Origin: Ectocarpus siliculosus
Lineage: Eukaryota; Sar; Phaeophyceae; Ectocarpales; Ectocarpaceae
Length of the DNA: 64,000 bases
Direction of reading: 5' to 3'
NCBI GenBank assembly: GCA_000310025.1
Contig: FN649727.1
Span: 8,327,308 to 8,391,307, forward strand
Below, piece after piece: positions 11,716-22,187 of the stretch (its first letter is position 1; each line of letters starts with the position of its first letter). The notes below the pieces were generated by a model. It was not told the origin of the DNA. It ran no database searches and saw only the letters and a list, made by a program, of their open reading frames with translations. Made by a program: the position numbers and the translations under genes.

Positions 11716-12292
11716 CTTCCTCTGGGACGTCCCACGTGTCCCACGATGTCCCGTGGGACAGCCCTGGGACGTCCCACAAGTGTCCCATGGGACACGTGGG
11801 ACGTCCCATGGGACAGCTAGGGCCGTCCCATGGTGTCCCATGGGACATGTGGGCCGTCCCATGGGACATGTGGGCTGTTTCTTGGGACCTGCCGTGGGAC
11901 GTCCNNNNNNNNNNNNNNNNNNNNNNNNNNNNNNNNNNNNNNNNNNNNNNNNNNNNNNNNNNNNNNNNNNNNNNNNNNNNNNNNNNNNNNNNNNNNNNNN
12001 NNNNGACGCGTGGGACGTCCCACCTGTCCCATGGGACGGCACACGTGTCCCATGGGACGCGTGGGCCGTCCCAAAGAGACACGTGTGCCGTCCCATGGGA
12101 CAGGTGGGACGTCCCACGCGTCCCATGGTGTCCCATGGGACGTCCCAAGCGTCCCACGGGCCGTCCCACGTGGGACGGCCCTAGCTGTCTCATGGGACAC
12201 CATGGGACGGCCCTAGTGTCCCATGGGACACCATGAGACACGTGGGATGTCCCAGGGCTGTCCCATGGGACGTCCCACGTGGGCTCCCAATA
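11716..12292. mobile_element. Foldback element with GGGACGTCCC/CCCATGGG palindromes
   Basis: A dense array of short palindromes built from TGGGAC and GTCCCA half-sites (GGGACGTCCC, CCCATGGG, CCCACGTGGG). The left end (about 11720-11790) and the reverse complement of the right end (about 12240-12292) share an ordered pattern, including GTGGGACAGCCCTGGGAC or close variants, so the whole region can fold on itself. The 100-base gap sits in its centre. No protein is encoded; the long open frames here are by-products of the repeat. Clear target-site duplications were not found, although ACTTAC lies outside both ends in inverted order. Confidence 0.7.
11905..12004. other. Assembly gap (100 N)
   Basis: Exactly 100 Ns, the usual placeholder for a gap of unknown size. 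It falls in the middle of the palindromic array, so the true length there is unknown. Confidence 0.98.
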
Positions 12293-13062
12293 ATGTAAGT
12301 ACCCCGGCCATGTCGGGGATAAAAAATTCCACCCCGAAAACAACTAAAACTCGAACACCTTCTACATGTATGTAGTCGAAGGTAGGTACTGCTTGAAGTC
12401 AAGGGCTCTACCGACAGGGGGTGCACAGGAGTTGGACGACAGGGTCCCGCTTCTCAGGTACCGAACTATAGGGCAGCATTCATTGTTGCTTTATTACAAT
12501 AGACTAAAGCGTCATCATTGTGCTGTGCTGTGCACGGAACTCGCTTTCTCACGGTCACCCCCGGCAAATCTTCTCCTTGACCCCTCTCTACTGCCACCGT
12601 TTCTCTCAAGATAAGAGGGAATCACAACCAACCCGCTGGTTCTACTGTACTTCTCGCAAATAGTGGATGCTGCTCCTCCTCCGTGCGTACATGTGATCTT
12701 CACACGTCTTCACAAAATCTTTCGTGAACCTAGAGATCACTGTTCTGCCTCCCAACGGCTTCAATGGTTGATGAATCTTATACTGCTGTAGTCTAGTCTA
12801 CACACCAGGTCCCCTCCGCACCAACCACCCCAGCTTGACTGAGTTCGCTCGGTCACGCTTGGTATTCCTCGCCACATCTCACCAAAGGAAATAGGCAGCC
12901 TCCGGGGGCAAGTCATAGCCGCCAATAGCCGCCACACCCCAGAGTTGAGGGCTCCATTTAACCAGGTCGAATCGTATTTTTTATTATTTTAGTTGTTTTC
13001 TGAGTGCTTCCTTCCCGCAGCTCTTCGTACCACGACGTCCCCGTGGATGGCCCACACAGAAA
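12293..13062. other. No gene seen
   Basis: No coding exon or repeat family recognised. One copy of the 10-mer TACTGCTGTA lies at 12781-12790. Confidence 0.5.
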
Positions 13063-16000
13063 ATGAGGAAGGACAAGAAGCAGCATCTTCGACGCATCGC
13101 GCATGTACATGGACCTGCCTCGTGGCGCTCCTGGTGTGGTAGGCTTGTACAACTCGCTTTAGCCGCGGGTATTACAGCCCAACATCATCAGGCGACCGAA
13201 GGAAGCGGTCGCCAACAAGAGCCCGAGCCTGAGAGGGAGTTGCTTACGACGCGTCGCCGAGTGGCTCTTTGTTTTTATGGGCTTTCGAGGTCGCTGCCAT
13301 CGACGCTACCGAGTATCCAAGGGCGCGTGGTCGACGTGCTGCGAACCCAAGATATCGACGTGGACATCTTTGTGCATACATACGGCCTACGTGAGGTATG
13401 TGAAGAACAGTCCACGGTAGTAGGTATCGCTGAACAATCCACGGTATCGCTGCACAACATGATGACTCTTTTGGCATGTACACTTTACTGTTGTACGTAG
13501 ACGAGGAGAAGCGGCGGCAGGAGAAGATAACATAGCTGCGGAGGTGGAACGAGCACACACTCTGTGATGTAGACTACAGAGTGTACATGCAAATCTAGCA
13601 GCAGTCAGTGCTGTGTATTATTTGAACACGAACGAGATGATAGTAAACGGGGCTGGAGATTCCCTGTCAGTCGTTCGTCGTGAAAAGACTCGACGATACT
13701 GCATGCCGTAGTCTCGCCGTCTCGCCCTGAAAATTCCTCCGCGGCGGTGGAAATGTGCAAACGCGCGTGTGTGTTGTATGTACACAAAGTACGTTCGTTT
13801 CCTTAGGAGAGCGTATAGTGCTGGTATGTTTATATATGTTGGCACGGGTTTCATGGTGCCATGTGCTACAAATAATGTACACATGTCTCGTGCAGGTCAA
13901 CAATCATCGGGCTGGTGAGGAGAACATCCAGTACTCTTCCCACAGTGGGGATTATAAACTTCTAAACGCTACCAGGTGAATGAAGCAAACTTAGCAAACG
14001 TGAACCCTCTCCAAGGCAGATTGGCAGATGTGATGATAATAATGTTCACGACAACACCCCCCATTTCCCTGAACCTGATAAGGTCGATTCCCCTCGCCTG
14101 TCGGGTTCAAGGAAGGGTGGATTGGTCAAGGTAGGGTTTACTCTTGTGGTATGGAGCCATGAAGTTGCTGTATAGGGCATGGGGGTTACTTGTGGCACCC
14201 GGCGAGAGGTGGGCTTCGGCCCTGGAGTTTACGCCCTACCGTAGACCAAAAAATCCAGTCTCCCACACTACTGACAGTTTTCCCAAACGACCCATGGGAC
14301 TCCCATAGGTCACCCATGGACTCTTCATGGAGTCTTCATGGGCTGCCCATGGGCTGCCGATGGGTGACCCATGGGCATACCCATGAGCGGCCCATGAAGT
14401 GCCCACGGTGGGCACTTCTACCTAGAACTTCGCCACCGTCATATCAACCTAGAACTTAGCCACCTGCACATCAACCTAGAACTTATAGCCACCAGGGCTA
14501 ACCTAGCACGGATCGTGAGGGCTTGGGGTTAGGGTTAGCGTTAGGGTTATTAGCCGATGTAGTGCCCGTTCCAAAGTAGGTAATCTCTTGTTTAGGGGTA
14601 CACGGTTGAAGGGCTTTCATCGGCCGCACATGGGCTTCCCATGGGTTGCCCATGGGCCGCGCATGGGCTGCCCACGGGCTACCCATGGGCTGCCTATGGG
14701 CCTATCGGGGTGCCAATGGGCGGCCCATAGGTCACCCACGTGTCACTCATGGGTGACCCATGGGAGTCCCATGGGTCGTTTGGGAACCCTGTAGAAAGTG
14801 TGGGAGACCCAAAAAATCAGATGAAGTATGTTGTAGTCTCCGTCTTCGAACTTTTCCACCTTGATAGCTATAAAAGAGGCAGACTTCCTTACTCCAAGTG
14901 TATCACACACGAAGCAACGCGTGTTCGCGGTGTGTGCGCGCATGCTTTTTATGAGCGCGCAAAGATCGAACTCCCTTGCGGTACTTGGAGTATAGTCGTG
15001 CATGCCAAATGCGAAATATGGTGTTTGCTGGGAATTCGAGGCACCCATAGCATGTCTGGTTAAACACGGCAAACGCAAAGATAGTGACCAGCTGCTGGTT
15101 CACCCTTTTGTGAAACGTTCGCTGGGCCGCTGAAAACCCGGCATATCGCCCCGTCCCGGCATTGAAGGAATGCGGGGTCAATTGTCTACCGACTACGGCA
15201 TTCGTTTACATTAGTTCCCCCCGATCTGCTCCGAACATTAAGTAGTGAACCAATCAATGTGGTGTAGATCGCTAACGATTTCTTTTCGCCACGGCGCGTC
15301 CAATACCTCGAACCACGAGCTCGCGTGGGGGCACACAAGAACGTTTCTTGGCAAACCAGCAGAGCACGCACGAACTCTTGCACCCTGTATTACTCGCGGT
15401 TCTCACGCCGTGCGTTCTGTTCGGAGACTTTCCGTGGAGTAGGCAAGTCCTCAGCCGGGAAAGGAACCTCCACAAACGAATGGAAGCCGAAAAAAGAGTG
15501 TGTTTGGGCTTCGGCTAATTTACTGCGGACATCGTTCCCTGAATGCTCCCAAGAACTACACTATGACTGTACACTACCGTCGCGGGAGCTCACCGGGTCC
15601 CGGCGTCAAACGTAACGTGGTACAAACCTCCCGGCGGGACTCAGAACCATGGTTCTGATCCGATCTCCAAGTTTGAAACCACCGCCCGATGGGATCTGTT
15701 TAAACTCAGGATTTCTCCATCGCACTACCTGCAGTACCCCCCCCCCGTGCACTGCCCTTGTACTGTCCACAAACAGGAGCATGGTGACAAACCAAGATGA
15801 CTTTGATCTGGTCTGGCCAGACCCTATTTCACTGACGCATTACCATTGGGTATACCCGCCAAAGATGGTTCCGGAAGTGATCAGGTAAACGTCGTTGGGA
15901 ATAGCTTGCTGTTGATGCTTTCGGAAAAACCGTTCGTAGACTCATCAAAGGGAGTGGCATTCGAATAGACTCATGATATCGTCTCTATGATCGCTTTGTG

Positions 16001-17563
16001 TCGGGGCCGCAAAGTTTCCTATTTGGAAGGGCAGTGCTTTAAGTTTGATCCATTTCTTCACGGATCGGAAAATAAATGTTGTTGGTGCAATGATTTCCGA
16101 TGGTGGCTCCAAGGATCACCATCTAGACCATGATTCTTTGGAGAAAGGATAGCCTATCTATTCTTGACGCCTCTGTCCCCAATGTGGTTTCAGGAACGTA
16201 TTTCGTGCCCTCTGGTCAATGTCAGGGGTATGGGGAGTGATGGCGCAATTCTCACGGGAGAGAAGCATCGAATACGATGCAGTCGTGCTGTTACGCCCAG
16301 ATGTTTGGTTTCATGTGGACATCGACCTTCCCAGGCGAGACATAGGCACAGGCGATGTCAACGACAAATGTATGGCAGGAGCTCGATCGTTGTGTTGTGG
16401 ATTGGATAATGCAGAGAGTGAATTATCTTTTGAGTAACTGGAAGGAATCGAATGTGTACGGGAGATTCAAACGGAGGTCTCGATAGTCTTGTGTACCACC
16501 GCCGTTGGTTAGGAAACGAGAGGATGTTCCATGGGAGCTGCTGGAACCCATTGGCGTTTGAATGAAAGGCTTGTTCGTCTGTGTGGGTCGGGGTCTGAAC
16601 TGGTCAGTCGATCGAAGGAGACAAAAACCTCAGGTTACGTGAGTAGCTGATGGCGACGATCGTACGCGATGGTGAACAAAGAGAATAATGTTGCCGTGGA
16701 ACATACGGGTGTTTGCCTGTGCAAAGGGCAAGAGAGAGAGAGAGAATTTTTTGGCATTTACTACTCACCGGCAAGAACGCTAGACGGCAGAGCTCGATGC
16801 CCATTTCCCGATTATACGTATCTTGTTTCTTTAAATAGGCGGGAGTTTCCTCTACCTGAGCGTACGGTATTCGTCCCAAGCTTTGATACCGAAGGCAAAT
16901 CAGGGACGCGCACAAACGACCGGTTCGCGTACGGATCTGTCACGGCCATGAGGGTGAGATACACTGTTTGCTGGGGGTCTACCCCAACTCTCCTGCGCTC
17001 GTGTTTGACTGCTGCCAACGGTACGCTATTCTATAGCCTATGTGAATGGTCCACGAAAAGCATCGTCACCTTGCTCACAACATGTTGGACAAAATCGCGT
17101 GAAACGTGTATGTATGCACCAAACGCCAGCTTTGAACGAATAGCGAGTAACACGGCGGGTGTACACAACAACATTGGTTTTCGTACGCTCCGTCCGACTG
17201 CCGTTGTACACGCCGCGGGAAGAGCATTGTACTCCGACGAAATCGGGCTCTAGTTAACATTTTGCGGTCCTCGCCTTCGTGCCTGGGTGCGCTTGACTCT
17301 ACCTCCGCGCCATCCAGGTTATGATGAATCGCATCGCTACGCTAATGGACCCGAGCGGTGGCAACGGAGTCGACAGAGTGAATTCCGAATTGGTGCTGGG
17401 TCTTCACTTGCAAGCCAACGACATCACGGTGAGCTGGTGGTGTTTTGATGGCACCTTGCGACGTTGGTCTCGGATCGATCAATCCGTCGTTTATGACAAT
17501 GCCAGAACCGCTACCCCGACACCGGGGCCGGTGAAGCAAACCAAATACTATACCACAATTTGA
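13063..17563 (+). CDS. Glycosyltransferase-like protein with RPD motif
   Basis: Six exons: 13063-13395, 13896-13975, 15777-15884, 16194-16391, 16839-16953 and 17318-17563, giving 359 aa with consistent phase at all joins. The N-terminus is basic with a short hydrophobic stretch (about residues 23-36) that could be a signal anchor. The core begins RRVALCFYGLSRSL, followed by DVDIFVHTYGL, then FRALWSM and YDAVVLLRPDVWFHVDIDLP, then FVPSFDTEG and NDRFAYGSVTAM. This order (YG-x-x-R, HTY, YD-x-hydrophobic-x-x-LRPD, NDRFAYG) is one I associate with uncharacterised glycosyltransferase-like proteins of algae and large DNA viruses. Function is inferred only. The donor at 16391 is the weakest join. Intron 2 hosts a foldback element. 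The last exon (about 81 codons) may be partly non-coding. Confidence 0.62.
14421..14501. repeat. 27-bp tandem repeat, three copies
   Basis: CCTAGAACTT recurs at 14421, 14448 and 14475, each followed by a GCCACC-type segment. It is internal to the foldback element. Confidence 0.8.
14526..14550. repeat. Telomere-like tract
   Basis: Reads GGTTAGGGTTAGCGTTAGGG followed by TTATT: about four units of TTAGGG type with one variant. Internal to the foldback element and too short to be a former chromosome end. Confidence 0.6.
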
Positions 17564-19092
17564 TACGATTCCATACGGGGTCTCTAGTCTGCTGCCGTAT
17601 ATATCCGACAGAGATCAAACCCATGAAACCTCGGTGTGACCTCGCTTCCCAGCATCTCTTTCTGCAAGAAGAGCAGACTCTGCAAGTGGCTTATGTTGTG
17701 TTTGCAAAAGTTCAGCAAAGTTTTGATCGCAACGCCGTGAAATATTTCTAATCAACGAGGTAGGGCAAAAACCGTAACCTGCTCTTCCTTCGATCCGTCA
17801 GGCTTCTGTCTAAACATGGATTTCTTCTTGTCGCCCCTCCCCCCCTGACAGGTGCAAACGTTTACATTCCCCATGGCAAGAATCCGATTGACGGGTGGCA
17901 TCCCTTTTGTCGACCACGGCCGCGTAAAAACGGCTTGCAATTCTGGTACAGACCCTGTGGCATGTGATATGGTAAAGCTTCACTATAAGTTTCCAAATAG
18001 ATGAAGGTCCATCGATGATGTTGGACACAACAAAAGAAATTGTTGCGTGCGTGATTGTTGTTGTTGGTGTTGTTGTTTTCGGCCTATTTATCATGCCGAC
18101 AGTCCCCCCATTTTCGTGGTGAGACGTGTACTACACGTTTTTAGTGTATGTAGAGTAGAAACTACACTTTTCAATGTGCATTTGTATTTGTAGAACTACA
18201 ACCGTCCAGGGTCACACAGGAGGGGGTAAACACCGGGGCGTTCTTTTTTCATTGTTATTTTCGTGCCCCACCTTCCTCCTGCTGTTGCTTGTAGAAAAGG
18301 CTGAAAAGTGTTATAGATACGCCTTTGCAGCCATCAGGGGGGGCTGAAGAGGACAGTAGAAATCCCATGGTCGCCGGCATAGAGCTCTGGATCTAGAAGT
18401 GCGAGCTACTTCTTCGGAGGGGATGGCTGAGCAGCCGCGCTTGAAAAACGTTCTTACGAAATGAGACCAAGACCAGATCTTGCTACTGAACATCGGAGTT
18501 GTTAGAAATCAAATGCAGGAGACTGAGGAGCATTATTTTGGGTCCACTGACCGGTGTCATCCTGGCGTCTGGGCGGTCGTGGACTCCCGGTATTCTGTGG
18601 AGGAAGATATGGCACTGAGGTCGAATAGACAGCCGCCATTTCGTACTATTTTCAGATCCAAACACATGATTGCATCGGGTAACCAACCGGTACTATTGAT
18701 GGAAGATAATCCATTGAGAGAACGCTGCTTGAATTGCAGCCCAGACGATTTTCGGGAGACGAAGGCATCAGCGGTTTCTGCTGAGGCTCGGCAAAAAACT
18801 AACCTGCTCTTCTCATATTTTCCTTAAAAATCAACTTGGGTAGACTTCTTCAATATTTTTTCTTGCCTGGTTCGTCTCAAGGACAACAAGCAAGAGGACA
18901 TACCGCATTTGGCGTGTTTCTCCTGGAAAATGTTCACGAAGGGGCAGTACAAACAAACAAACGGGCCAAGTATTTTACGTTTTCCTAGACGAAGAACAAG
19001 TAAAAACGTGATATCAGCACCTCTACTGAAGATTTACCAGAGGTGCTTGTTTGGAGTTTTATCGTGCACACATAGAGCTTGTAAAATTATTT
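17564..19092. other. No gene seen
   Basis: Intergenic sequence between the glycosyltransferase-like gene and the convergent ankyrin-FN3 gene. Open frames are short and unsupported. A pyrimidine-rich tract and a (TTG)-rich stretch near 18045-18075 are the only notable composition. Confidence 0.5.
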
Positions 19093-21847
19093 TCAATACG
19101 TTGTTTCCGACGGCAGGTCGTTGGAACTGCAGTCTCTCTTCCGCTCGCTCGGCATCACGAGCTCGGTTGTTTCCGAGAAGTCTCCCCATCCTGCAGAGTT
19201 AAGCGCCCGCACTCTGAAACCGTACGTTTGACCAGGAAACAGGCCCGTAAGGATTTTGTTCGATGTCTTGGTCGCCACCACAACCCAGTCCTGTCCCGTC
19301 CTGCTGCGGTATTGCAGCTCGTAGGTTACACCTCCGCCAAGCTTTCCGTCTCTTGAGCTGCCGCAAGGCAGAATTCCGAAGGGGAAGAGGAGTGCCACAG
19401 TATGGCGTATAGTCTAGGGCACGAGGCATGGATCAGCTTCGGAAAGACTCGCTAGTACGAAAGCATCGTGCACGGTGGGGCTAAAGATACCCAGCCGAAC
19501 AATATTAGTAATCGGATGTTCAGAAATTCACGCGCCGAGGTTTCGACATGCTAACGTTTTGTTTCGATTCACATCACGACAAAGCAAGCATCACTGCTGA
19601 ATGTAGTGTATTAATCAAGTGCGTCACCTGGTGATGTCCGAGAGCCAGTACGTCGGCCAAGACACGGTGGCTTTGCAAGAGGCTACCGTTTCAGTCACTC
19701 GTTTTGGTACCCGCTTTGTTGCACCTAGATCAAGCACAGCAGCAACAGTGTCGCGAAGGACGTTAGTAGGAAACCCGTATGGCACAAGAGCTGCCAAACA
19801 GAAAGGCAAGGGACATGCTACACAAAATTGCGGGCACGTCGCCTTCTTATTTCCCGACAAGGCAAGTGCGCCCAGGGGACTTTTTCAAGAGTCTGCACAT
19901 ACCATATACCAGAGAGCGCTTCTGACCTTTTACTTGGATAGTTTCGTAAACTTTCCTCACGGTCTCCTCATATCCGATTTTCGCGACGCACGAGGGAGGC
20001 ACCGGTGCACGTGGTCCTGAAGGAAAGAGGGGTGCTCAAATCAGGAGGGGTTGTGGTTGGCAATCGTGGGGCACTGCACTACTAGAACTTCGACCACCAC
20101 TCATGGCAGGAAGCAAACACGTGTATTGGCCTCAAATACAGTATGCACAGCCTGCAGCAACCAAAATGCTGCTCTTGGTGGTTTCGTTGAACATGTAAAT
20201 TCATTGGTAAACGCGGTTGCAGAGCTGTTAGTAAACTTTGCGGAGGCCTCGAACATCTGGCGATGGGTAAAATAGACTTGCTATACATACCGCAGCACAA
20301 CTCACGTCTAAGCTCTTCGCAAAGCGCCTGGCGAATGGCCGAAGCGGCCTCCGCATCAAGACGGCACTGCCCGACAACGTCTATCGGCTTCTGACCGTAG
20401 TAGCAAGGCTTGTCTCGATCAACACCGTTCTCCAAAAGCCAGCGAACGACATCGAGCTGGTGCCGGGTGTATTACGATTCGTGTGTGTAGTCATCCCATC
20501 TAGTATCTTGGCATCATTTTACATCTTCCGGCATGATAGGACGCATCATTAGCTGGGGTCAAATTGGAGGAACACCACACAAATAAATGTACTTGATCCT
20601 GTCCAACACCTTCCTTCTGCGATTGGTGTGCAGCGGGGTATTGGTCTGGGTGTGTCTTTCAGCACGCTGTCAAACATTGTAGTTAGCTGTATTCTACCTG
20701 TTGGCCTTCAAGAATAGAGGCCCCACGAAACGATTAGCTACTACTACTGTGGAACTAATGGACTACTCCTGTACAATATTTGGTATAGTTTGACATAGAA
20801 TATCGGACTTAGTTTTGGTCGTGGCTTTGGCTGGTTTGGATGTTGGCGCGCATGCACTCGCACCATCGAATCAAGTCCAAAACATACTTCATCAACAGGA
20901 ACACGCGAAAATCACACAATTAACTCCAAACATAGCCAATAGAGCACCCACCTGACAAAACGATGCAGCGACATACAGACAGGTTGCCTCCCCGAATTCA
21001 TACCTGGGACATGGCGTAAGGAATGGCCCGTCCAGGACACTGGGTTTGCTTTTATGACTCACGCCAAGAGACAACGAACTTGTACTGTACTACATCTGTA
21101 GTACTGCTGTACAGTAGTCTAGAAAACACACAACACGGCGTTTCGCATTTGTTTTTTACCTTGCATTGAAGTCTTTCTATTGGTCAGCCGGTCATCGCGG
21201 TCGATGGTTAATACTTGTAGTCAAAAAAAGCAGAACAGCATTTGGTATATTTTGAGTTTCGCACAGCCAGAGGCGCACAGACTGCACGACTTCGCTGTGT
21301 TGACCCTGTTACCGACGGAGGAATGACCGCACGCCGCGGAGCTACCGCTGTGATGTGGGTTGCGTGGGGACATTGATTGACATTGGTGCATGGGCCTACA
21401 CCTTGAGTGAAGAGTACGATCTGCTTATTGTTTTTGACGGATAATGATGACCCCGTACGATGGCATTCAACCACATAGGAGTATGACACGGCGCGTACCA
21501 TGGTACTGTAGTCTCTCGTGTCTACGGATCTACTGCTGTATCCATAAGATACTGCTGCTGTGGTACGTGCTCGAGTGCAGACAAAACGACCAACATTTGG
21601 TAGGAGAAGGGTCGACGCGGACGCGAACCTACCATTTGAGGAATTCCCACTCAAACATGCCATCAGTCATTGCGCTCGAGCATTCCACCCCGGTGCTGCC
21701 TGCCTCCGGTGGGACGGTGCTAGACGACGAGCCTGACAATGTCTCATGGATGGAATTGGGGTGTTCGGCGGCGGTGCCCTCAATGAATTCTACGTTGCCG
21801 TCTCGGACAGCTCGCACGAGCTGCACTCGCCAAGAATCGTCTTCCAT
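19093..21847 (-). CDS. Ankyrin-repeat plus fibronectin type III protein
   Basis: Five exons on the minus strand: 21633-21847, 20952-21003, 20306-20456, 19628-19790 and 19093-19357, giving 281 aa with every phase consistent. It starts MEDDSWRVQLVRAVRDGNVE, a typical capping helix before ankyrin repeats. The next two exons carry an ankyrin unit (GEATCLYVAASFCQ joined to LDVVRWLLENGVDRDKP, then GQKPIDVV). The last two exons form one FN3 domain: ATVSW, then GVTYELQYRS, the GLFPGQTYGFRVRALNSAGW hallmark, and FSETTE. No signal peptide or membrane segment is seen, so it is probably cytosolic and an adaptor by inference. Its start lies 340 bp from the divergent dioxygenase gene. It could extend past 19093 by alternative splicing, but the in-frame TGA is reached directly. 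Confidence 0.82.
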
Positions 21848-22187
21848 GTTCCTTCATGCACTACTCACTGTTGCTGCCAGTGGAAAGCTTTGGAGCTCTC
21901 TGGTCAGTGGTTTCGTGTCTCGTTGCATACATCCAAGAGGCTCCAGGCTGGGCTGATCGAGCGGGACTGTCATCGGTTTCAGATTAGTCTACAGAACGCC
22001 TCCGCGATTGGAAAACCTGACAGTCCCGGGAGGGAGAGAATAGCAGAGAGAAGAGAGAAGAGAGCAGAGCGCAGAGAGCAGCAGAGCAGAGAGCAGAGTT
22101 AGCCGGTTTCCTGGTCCTCACCGCCCCATCGCCTCACCGCCTCACAGCCTCACCGCCATCAACCTCTTGCACACTGCAAGGTCAAGA
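21848..22187. promoter_or_regulatory. Divergent intergenic region with GA-rich and CCTCACCG repeats
   Basis: The 340 bp between two oppositely oriented start codons. It contains an AGAG-rich tract (about 22030-22100) and a run of CCTCACCG/CCTCACAG units (about 22120-22158), likely part of a shared promoter or 5' leader of the dioxygenase gene. No TATA box was identified. Confidence 0.45.

Larger units (their letters stand above)
14246..14818. mobile_element. Non-autonomous foldback (MITE-like) element with target-site duplication
   Basis: CCAAAAAATC occurs as a direct repeat at 14246-14255 and 14809-14818, just outside inverted ends that share GTCTCCCACACT. The inverted arms run about 70 bp (matching TCCCAAACGACCCATGGGACTC and on towards GGTCACCCATGG). 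The interior holds more CCCATGGG-type palindromes, a 27-bp tandem repeat and a telomere-like tract. There is no coding capacity. A duplication of about 10 bp fits Mutator-like or foldback insertion, but no superfamily can be assigned. It sits in intron 2 of the glycosyltransferase-like gene. Confidence 0.8.

Noticed and set aside
11555-12343. Long open frames through the palindromic array and the gap
   Set aside because: They arise because the repeat lacks stops in several frames and because Ns are read as open. The translations are simple repeats of the same few residues on both strands.
14190-14794. Open frames rich in Met-Gly-His-Pro in the second foldback element
   Set aside because: Product of the CCCATGGG repeat, not a protein gene.
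15641-15658. Perfect 18-bp palindrome TCAGAACCATGGTTCTGA
   Set aside because: Short and isolated in an intron; no repeat partner or known site, so not reported as a feature.
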